A stretch of 11,277 bases of DNA from SVTX01 sp045653805 (GTDB lineage: Bacteria > Bacillota > Clostridia > Oscillospirales > CAG-272): positions 1 through 11,277 of the forward strand of contig JAZOMF010000006.1 of the NCBI GenBank assembly GCA_045653805.1. The letters run 5' to 3'. Both the position numbers and the translations under genes were made by a program. The first letter of the stretch is position 1. Each line of letters begins with the position of its first letter. Of this stretch, positions 7,292 through 11,277 are shown in pieces. The notes beneath the pieces are model-generated. The model had not been told where the DNA came from. It searched no databases and worked only from the letters and a program-made list of their open reading frames with translations.

Positions 7292-7574
7292 GAAGCTTGA
7301 AAAGACCTCAAGTATTATTTTTTCGGATCAGCGGAAGTCCTATTTCTCTTACAGGTGAAAACTTCACAAGCTCTAACGCTTGGGGTGGACGTAGAGAATG
7401 GAAATCAACAAAAATCAAGAGAACCCGACGTATACTTTTGCGCACGGTAAGGTGGGGGAATCCACACTAAATAATAGGCTAATTCACATCTGATATTTAT
7501 GCAAGAGCCGCAGGTGCCTGACACAAGCAAAAGGTTGTTCTCCTCTCGCTTACAACTGCGCCGCATCCTTAACT
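7270..7574 (-). ncRNA. Structured non-coding RNA of about 300 nt, family not recognised
   Basis: A perfect promoter and a terminator bracket this region on the minus strand, and it holds no credible open frame. The RNA is full of helices. Examples are a 10-bp hairpin (7551-7542 with 7534-7525, seven-base loop) inside a closing GCAG/CTGC helix (7559-7556 with 7513-7510), GTGG/CCAC (7465-7462 with 7455-7452), and two adjacent hairpins AAGC/GCTT (7381-7378 with 7371-7368) and GTGAA/TTCAC (7367-7363 with 7359-7355). GGAT near the 5' end (7568-7565) can pair with ATCC near the 3' end (7328-7325). It lacks the signature words of tmRNA, RNase P RNA and SRP RNA. 6S RNA and the raiA motif remain possible. 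It could be a host RNA, a phage RNA, or a leader of the phage operon. Confidence 0.7.
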
Positions 7575-7580
7575 GAGCAA

Positions 7581-7609
7581 ATTATAGCACATTTGTTCTA
7601 TTTTGTCAA
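7581..7609 (-). promoter_or_regulatory. Perfect sigma-A promoter of the structured RNA
   Basis: TTGACA (7609-7604), a 17-base spacer and TATAAT (7586-7581) match the consensus exactly. Start of transcription is expected near 7574. A CTTAAC half-site at 7568-7573 lies right at the start point, so the repressor could act here. Confidence 0.88.
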
Positions 7610-7837
7610 CCCCACTTTTTAAAATTTTTTTGAGTTCAAAACAGGCTTTGAAATGTTAAGCTTTTGCCTTCAATTTTTACTATATACAGTTTAGAAACCT
7701 TAATCTGAAATTCTGTATTTATGTCGCATTTATAACGATATTGTTGATTTTTTAATTATAAATTGCTATTTTATTAAATTTTGCCGAAAAACACGAAAAA
7801 TTTCATTAAATTTATTTAACTTTTTCTCAAAAAAGTG
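7610..7837. other. AT-rich non-coding spacer between divergent promoters
   Basis: This stretch holds no supported gene. It is very rich in A and T and contains a further GTTAAG half-site at 7655-7660 (within AATGTTAAG, also present at 7242-7250) and a near match, TTTATTTAAC, at 7811-7820. It separates the minus-strand RNA promoter from the plus-strand repressor promoter. Confidence 0.6.
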
Positions 7838-7866
7838 TTGACATTTGCTTAACTTTCTGCTATAAT
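7838..7866 (+). promoter_or_regulatory. Perfect sigma-A promoter of the repressor gene, with operator word in its spacer
   Basis: TTGACA (7838-7843), a 17-base spacer and TATAAT (7861-7866) match consensus. TTTGCTTAAC at 7844-7853 occupies the spacer and is identical to half of the inverted repeat at 7251-7260, as expected for self-repression. The leader of about 70 bases carries a small CCGAA/TTCGG hairpin before the ribosome site. Confidence 0.88.
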
Positions 7867-7944
7867 AATATCATCAAAAGAAAAAAACTATTTTGTGAAT
7901 TTTGGGCTCCGAACAGCGATTCGGATATTACGTGTGAGGTATTT

Positions 7945-8565
7945 ATGACAGATTTCAGATCTCGCCTGGCGCAAGTCATGGCTGAAAAGAATATGAGAGC
8001 TGCTGAGCTCTCAAGGCGCACCGGAATCTCCAAGCCGCGTCTTAGTCAGTACCTCAGCGGCGTTTATATCCCCAAGGCGGATGCTATCTGTCTCATCGCT
8101 CAAGCGCTTGAAATCAACGAGGGTTATCTCCTCGGCACATCCGATTCAATTAAAGCAGAAAAAACCGAAGACGCCAAATTCAAGGCACTCCCCGTTGTTG
8201 GAGAGATCGCTTGCGGCGCTCCGGTATTTGTAAATGAAGAGGATGACGGTCTGGTTATCACCGATATAGATACCGATGCAGATTTCTGTCTCATTGCCAA
8301 GGGCGACAGTATGAAGGATGCTCGAATCTGCAACGGTGACACCGTATTCATCAAAAAGACCGACGTTGTTTCAAACGGCGATATCGCCGCAGTAGTTATC
8401 AATGATGAGGCTACACTTAAGCGGGTTTATTATTACCCCGAAAGTGAGAAATTGATGCTCATCCCCGAAAATAACAGCTACGAGCCTCTGGTCTTCGTTG
8501 GCGAGGATCTCGAAAAGATCCACATCATCGGCAAGGCGGTAGCATTTAAATCCGATATAAAATAA
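7945..8565 (+). CDS. Self-cleaving XRE/S24 repressor, cI/LexA-like
   Basis: A 206-residue transcription factor. Residues 4-64 are an XRE helix-turn-helix (RAAELSRRTGISKPRLSQYLSG). Residues 83-200 are an S24/LexA-type autocleavage domain: a cleavage region GEIACGAPVF with scissile Cys90-Gly91, a catalytic Ser122 in KGDSMKD, and Lys159 in ATLKRV. Such proteins repress prophage or stress genes until RecA filaments trigger self-cleavage. Cys-Gly rather than Ala-Gly occurs at the cleavage site of UmuD. GAGG lies before the ATG. The gene is divergent from the structured RNA and phage operon, which fits a prophage repressor; a host regulator is also possible, since no other lysogeny gene is visible. 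A shared word at its own promoter suggests autoregulation. Confidence 0.92.
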   Translation: MTDFRSRLAQVMAEKNMRAAELSRRTGISKPRLSQYLSGVYIPKADAICLIAQALEINEGYLLGTSDSIKAEKTEDAKFKALPVVGEIACGAPVFVNEEDDGLVITDIDTDADFCLIAKGDSMKDARICNGDTVFIKKTDVVSNGDIAAVVINDEATLKRVYYYPESEKLMLIPENNSYEPLVFVGEDLEKIHIIGKAVAFKSDIK

Positions 8566-8568
8566 GCT

Positions 8569-8775
8569 TCAGCCAAGGAAATCCTCAACAAGCTCATCGA
8601 TATGTACGAGAGACACGTCTCCACGATTTATTGCATCGACGAAGTGAGCGAGAGCTTTAATATCACGGGTAATGTCCCGATATATCCTCTCTCTTCCCTC
8701 TCCGTCATACGTTTTCAATGATATAATTCCCTCGCCGGAAACGAGCATCTCTGCCTTTATATAGCTTGTTGTCAT
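8569..8775 (-). CDS. DUF6514-like small protein
   Basis: A 68-residue protein, MTTSYIKAEM onward. The pattern of an N-terminal strand, YRDITRDIKALAHFVDAIN, then a region ending VSLVHIDELVEDFLG resembles small clostridial proteins grouped as DUF6514, which have no known function. The assignment is from memory of the pattern and could not be searched. A strong AAGGAG lies seven bases before the ATG. Its stop codon faces the repressor stop with three bases between them, and I see no terminator there. It appears to be a host gene and is divergent from radC. Confidence 0.8.
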   Translation of the reverse strand: MTTSYIKAEMLVSGEGIISLKTYDGEGRERIYRDITRDIKALAHFVDAINRGDVSLVHIDELVEDFLG

Positions 8776-8804
8776 AAAATTCTCCTTAAGGTGAAACTCT
8801 ATTT

Positions 8805-8813
8805 ATTATATCA
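8805..8813 (-). promoter_or_regulatory. Extended -10 promoter of the DUF6514-like gene
   Basis: TGATATAAT on the minus strand (8813-8805) is an extended -10 element 30 bases before the start codon. No good -35 box is visible, which is usual for this class. Confidence 0.55.
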
Positions 8814-8945
8814 CGTTTTCTAATTAGCTTATAACGCCGTTTTTGCTTTATTCAATATATAAGTGGCTTTTTTTAGCAAAAAACATTCGTTTTTTACATC
8901 AAAAACACACTTTTGATAGATATTAAACGCTACATTATATATTAT

Positions 8946-8961
8946 ATTGCAGATCTGCAAT
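8946..8961. promoter_or_regulatory. Perfect 16-bp palindrome in the divergent spacer before radC
   Basis: ATTGCAGATCTGCAAT is an exact palindrome without a spacer and looks like a dimeric regulator site. The flanks carry an inverted pair of AAACATTCG (8881-8889) and CGAATGTTT (8969-8977). The 325-base spacer 8776-9100 holds no gene that I can support. Confidence 0.45.
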
Positions 8962-8982
8962 GCAAAAGCGAATGTTTATTCA

Positions 8983-9018
8983 GGATAAATGTATATTTAA
9001 AAACGATTTATCCTTTTT
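8983..9018 (+). terminator. AT-rich hairpin with T-tract before radC
   Basis: GGATAAAT (8983-8990) and ATTTATCC (9006-9013) form an 8-bp stem with a 15-base loop, followed by five T. It is a weak terminator at best. It overlaps the -35 box of the radC promoter and might instead be regulatory. Confidence 0.3.
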
Positions 9019-9045
9019 GTATCAAGATAATGCTTTAGTTATGAT
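9017..9045 (+). promoter_or_regulatory. Probable sigma-A promoter of radC
   Basis: TTGTAT (9017-9022), a 17-base spacer and TATGAT (9040-9045) are acceptable boxes 56 bases before the radC start. Confidence 0.5.
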
Positions 9046-9100
9046 AATTTGTCAAAAGCATTTTCACAATTTGTAACAATTATCCAGTCGGAGTTCAGTT

Positions 9101-9850
9101 ATGTCTATCGACAATCAAATTCATAAAGGTCACAGAGACCGTCTCAAAGAAAAGTTTATCAGCTTCGGGCCGGACATCTTCTCCGATCATGAACTTTTGG
9201 AGATGCTCCTGTTCTTCTCCATCCCCAGAATAAACACAAACGATATAGCACATAGATTGATCGACAGATTCGGCTCACTCAACGCAGTGCTCACTGCACC
9301 GATAGATCAATTAGTCCTTGTTGAAGGTATGGGGAAAAGCTCTGCTATACTTGTTTCTCTTACCGGAACATTGATTTCACGAGCGCGCCAGAAGCCCATC
9401 TCAAAAAGAAAGAAATTCTCCAACCTTAGAGAGGTAGGAGAAATGCTTACCGAATATTATCATAGTCTTCCCTACGAGCGATTTTGTGCACTGTATTTCG
9501 ATGCTTCTATGAGACTTATCGAAATGTCGGTCATAGCCGAGGGCGCTATCGGTGAAGCCTCGGTAACTCCGTCACGAATAGCAAGAGAAGCGGTGCTCAA
9601 AGGGGCTTCGGGCGTTATAGTAGCCCATAATCATCCCCTCGGTGCCTCATCGCTCTCATCGTCTGACCGCAATTTGACCCATATTATCGAAGCTTCATTG
9701 GCAGCAGTCGAAATCCCACTCATCGAGCACATCGTGGTTGGAGAGGTCGGATATGCACCCACAATGATGTACAAGCCCGGCTCTTCCGGAGCTGCGCGAA
9801 GCGCAAGGATCTACGGAGACTCCTTCGCTAAAGGCTTTTACAACTTTTAA
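9101..9850 (+). CDS. radC: RadC-family JAB/MPN protein
   Basis: A 249-residue protein, normal length for RadC. Residues 11-60 match the RadC N-terminal region (HRDRLKEKF, DHELLEMLLFFSIPR). Residues 60-80 hold a helix-hairpin-helix (LVEGMGKSSA). The C-terminal JAB/MPN domain has the metal-binding motif VAHNHPLGASSLSSSD with His176, His178 and Asp189. RadC was once tied to DNA repair; its true biochemical role is unsettled, and it is now treated as a putative metalloprotease-like protein. A modest GGAG site lies about nine bases before the ATG. It lies 87 bases upstream of ftsZ on the same strand. That neighbourhood is unusual, because clostridial radC commonly accompanies maf and mreB. Confidence 0.93.
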   Translation: MSIDNQIHKGHRDRLKEKFISFGPDIFSDHELLEMLLFFSIPRINTNDIAHRLIDRFGSLNAVLTAPIDQLVLVEGMGKSSAILVSLTGTLISRARQKPISKRKKFSNLREVGEMLTEYYHSLPYERFCALYFDASMRLIEMSVIAEGAIGEASVTPSRIAREAVLKGASGVIVAHNHPLGASSLSSSDRNLTHIIEASLAAVEIPLIEHIVVGEVGYAPTMMYKPGSSGAARSARIYGDSFAKGFYNF

Positions 9851-9869
9851 TAATTAATCGGTATATTAA

Positions 9870-9895
9870 GATCGCAAAGCGATCAATGATATAAA
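9870..9895 (+). promoter_or_regulatory. Hairpin and extended -10 element before ftsZ
   Basis: A GATCGC/GCGATC hairpin with an AAA loop (9870-9884) is followed at once by TGATATAAA (9887-9895), an extended -10 box close to the one before the DUF6514-like gene. This suggests that ftsZ has its own promoter rather than relying only on radC transcription. Confidence 0.4.
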
Positions 9896-9937
9896 AAAAA
9901 TAAATTTTGGAATATATAAATCGGAGGATTTACACAA

Positions 9938-10963
9938 ATGGCAATTTTTGAACATGACGAGACAATGGAAGTCGGCGCCAATATTAAAGTAGTAGGCGTA
10001 GGCGGCGGCGGAAACAACGCAGTAAACAGAATGATCTTCTCCAACCTTCGCGGAGTTGAGTTCATCACTGTTAACACCGACCGTATGGCACTTAACCGTT
10101 CCAATGCTCCTTCTCAGCTTGTAATCGGTGAAAAGCTCACTGGCGGTAGAGGTGCAGGTGCTCGCCCTGAGATCGGTAAGCGCGCAGCTGAGGAATCTCT
10201 CGATGAGATCAAGGCACTTCTTGGTGAGACCGACATGGTATTCGTAACCGCAGGTATGGGCGGTGGTACCGGTACTGGTGCAGCTCGCGTAGTTGCAAGA
10301 ATTGCCAAGGAGCTTGGCATCCTTACTATTGGTATCGTAACTCGTCCCTTCTCCTTCGAGGGTAAGGTAAGAGCAAAGAACGCAGAGGACGGTATCACTG
10401 AGCTTTCCAAGTTTGTTGACGCACTCATCATCATTCCTAACGACAAGCTCAAGGAAGCAAGCGACCAGAGAATCACCCTCAAGAACGCATTTGAGGTTGC
10501 TGACAGCGTACTTTACACCGGTGTTAAGAGCATCTCCGACCTCGTAAACGGCGAAGCATTCATCGGTCTCGGCTTTGCAGACGTTTCCACCATCATGAGA
10601 GACGCAGGATACGCACACATGGGTGTTGGTTCTGCTACCGGTAAGGACAAGGCAGAGGTTGCTGCAAAGATGGCTATCTCCTCTCCCCTTCTCGAGTCCT
10701 CCATCAAGGGCTCTCACGGTATCCTTATCCGTTTCGTTGTATCTCCTGACGTTGGACTTGAGGATGCAGAGCTTGCTGCAACTCTTATCCAGAACGAGGC
10801 TCATCCCGACGCAAACATCATCTGGGGTGTTGGCTTTGATGAGGATCTTGAGGACGAAATGCAGATCACCATTATCGCAACCGGCTTCGACAAGAAGGAA
10901 GAAAACAAGAAGGGTGACGACGTATGGGGTTCCCTCATCGGCGGCGGCATCAAGAAGAAGTAA
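9938..10963 (+). CDS. ftsZ: FtsZ with altered T7 loop and no standard C-terminal peptide
   Basis: A tubulin-like GTPase that polymerises into the division ring. The GTP-binding half is classical: VGVGGGGNNAVNRM (19-32), NTDRMAL (46-52) and the GGGTGTG signature (108-114). After it, GAARVVA has Arg117 where most FtsZ have Pro. The T7 loop reads IGLGFADV (209-216) in place of the usual NLDFADV. The polar Asn and first Asp are therefore Gly210 and Gly212, and only Asp215 remains to complete GTP hydrolysis. The core ends near 316, and just 25 residues follow (ending GGGIKKK), without the IPxFLR-type peptide that binds FtsA or SepF. Codons are strongly biased (GGT, GTA, CTT, AAG), implying high expression. 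GGAGG lies ten bases before the ATG. Either a lineage-specific FtsZ or a paralogue. Confidence 0.93.
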   Translation: MAIFEHDETMEVGANIKVVGVGGGGNNAVNRMIFSNLRGVEFITVNTDRMALNRSNAPSQLVIGEKLTGGRGAGARPEIGKRAAEESLDEIKALLGETDMVFVTAGMGGGTGTGAARVVARIAKELGILTIGIVTRPFSFEGKVRAKNAEDGITELSKFVDALIIIPNDKLKEASDQRITLKNAFEVADSVLYTGVKSISDLVNGEAFIGLGFADVSTIMRDAGYAHMGVGSATGKDKAEVAAKMAISSPLLESSIKGSHGILIRFVVSPDVGLEDAELAATLIQNEAHPDANIIWGVGFDEDLEDEMQITIIATGFDKKEENKKGDDVWGSLIGGGIKKK

Positions 10964-10978
10964 TTTAAATTACATCAT

Positions 10979-11010
10979 AAACGCCCCTTTGCTACGGCAA
11001 AGGGGTGTTT
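10979..11010 (+). terminator. Strong ftsZ terminator
   Basis: A 14-bp stem running from AAACGCCCC to GGGGTGTTT, with a TACG loop, is followed by GTTTG. It starts 15 bases after the ftsZ stop codon. Confidence 0.88.
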
Positions 11011-11015
11011 GTTTG

Positions 11016-11277
11016 TAAATTGATGTTTATCGGGGACTTCGCGGCGAAGCCTGTTGAAAGTTTTTACGTCGCTTTTTTCAAAAAGCGCCCGCCCATCCAA
11101 CGCGCGGAGCGTTGGTCGCCGCGCGCACGCGGCGAAACATCTCTTGCGGCGTGTTCTTTTTTGCCAAGCTTTTTTCTTTGCGCCTCTACTGCCAAAGAAA
11201 AAAGCGGGTAAGCAATTTAAAAAGGCTTTGTGTAGAAAGGGGAACCCCCCACTTGTGCGGTTCCCCCTCTTTTCGCC
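11016..11277. repeat. Non-coding array of hairpins, member of a dispersed repeat family
   Basis: No gene is supported here. The first 18 bases (11016-11033) are the exact reverse complement of 2145-2162. A run of perfect hairpins follows: CTTCG/CGAAG near 11042; CGCTTTTT/AAAAAGCG near 11070; CCAACGC/GCGTTGG near 11098; TCGCCGCG/CGCGGCGA near 11117; a 13-bp stem 11168-11180 with 11193-11205; and GGGGAACC/GGTTCCCC (11239-11246 with 11259-11266) at the window end. Such density is typical of modular extragenic repeats, although the last hairpin could be a terminator for a neighbour outside the window. Confidence 0.65.

Noticed and set aside
7270..7574. tmRNA, RNase P RNA, SRP RNA, T-box or c-di-AMP riboswitch
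   Set aside because: I looked for the hallmark conserved words of each on both strands and found none. 6S and raiA RNAs could not be excluded by eye.
9866..10804. 312-residue open frame antisense to ftsZ
   Set aside because: It arises from the biased codons of ftsZ, has Cys/Ser-rich nonsense composition and no ribosome site.
11016..11277. CRISPR array or small gene at 11005-11211
   Set aside because: The hairpins are all different and not regularly spaced, and the open frame crosses them with no plausible ribosome site.

Overview
The window looks like a chromosomal segment of an uncultured gut-type clostridium (Firmicutes, perhaps Oscillospirales or Christensenellales). It joins a prophage head-gene block to an ordinary host region. 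The evidence is the set of clostridial families (a DUF6514-like protein, RadC, FtsZ), the strong AAGGAG-type ribosome binding sites, two sigma-A promoters that match consensus exactly, and intergenic repeats built from hairpin modules. The organism is inferred from style, not from a marker gene.

Positions 1-7207, all on the minus strand and therefore read from right to left, hold a phage packaging and head operon: two small unknown proteins, small terminase, large terminase, portal, a Prp-type cysteine protease in the slot of the prohead protease, scaffold, an N4-gp56-type major capsid protein, and a small coiled-coil protein. The capsid N terminus carries a sequence like the known Prp cleavage site, so protease and substrate probably work together. 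Two near-identical repeats of about 120 bp lie in opposite orientation on either side of the capsid gene and its downstream partner. This is unusual inside a tightly packed phage operon.

Positions 7208-7944 are AT-rich and mainly regulatory. A perfect minus-strand promoter drives an untranslated, strongly structured RNA of about 300 nt that ends in a UUCG-loop terminator just upstream of the phage operon. I could not assign it to a known RNA family. A perfect plus-strand promoter drives a cI/LexA-like self-cleaving repressor. The words GTTAAG and CTTAAC recur at the repressor promoter, at the RNA start, upstream of the first phage gene and before the scaffold gene, and may be operators.

Positions 7945-11277 contain the repressor, a convergent DUF6514-like gene whose stop codon is only 3 bases away, a 325-base regulatory gap with a perfect 16-bp palindrome, radC, and a codon-biased ftsZ ending in a strong terminator. 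The FtsZ lacks two of the three usual polar residues of the T7 loop and the usual C-terminal partner-binding peptide. The window ends in a non-coding array of hairpins. No integrase, attachment site, tail gene, tRNA, rRNA or CRISPR array is visible.
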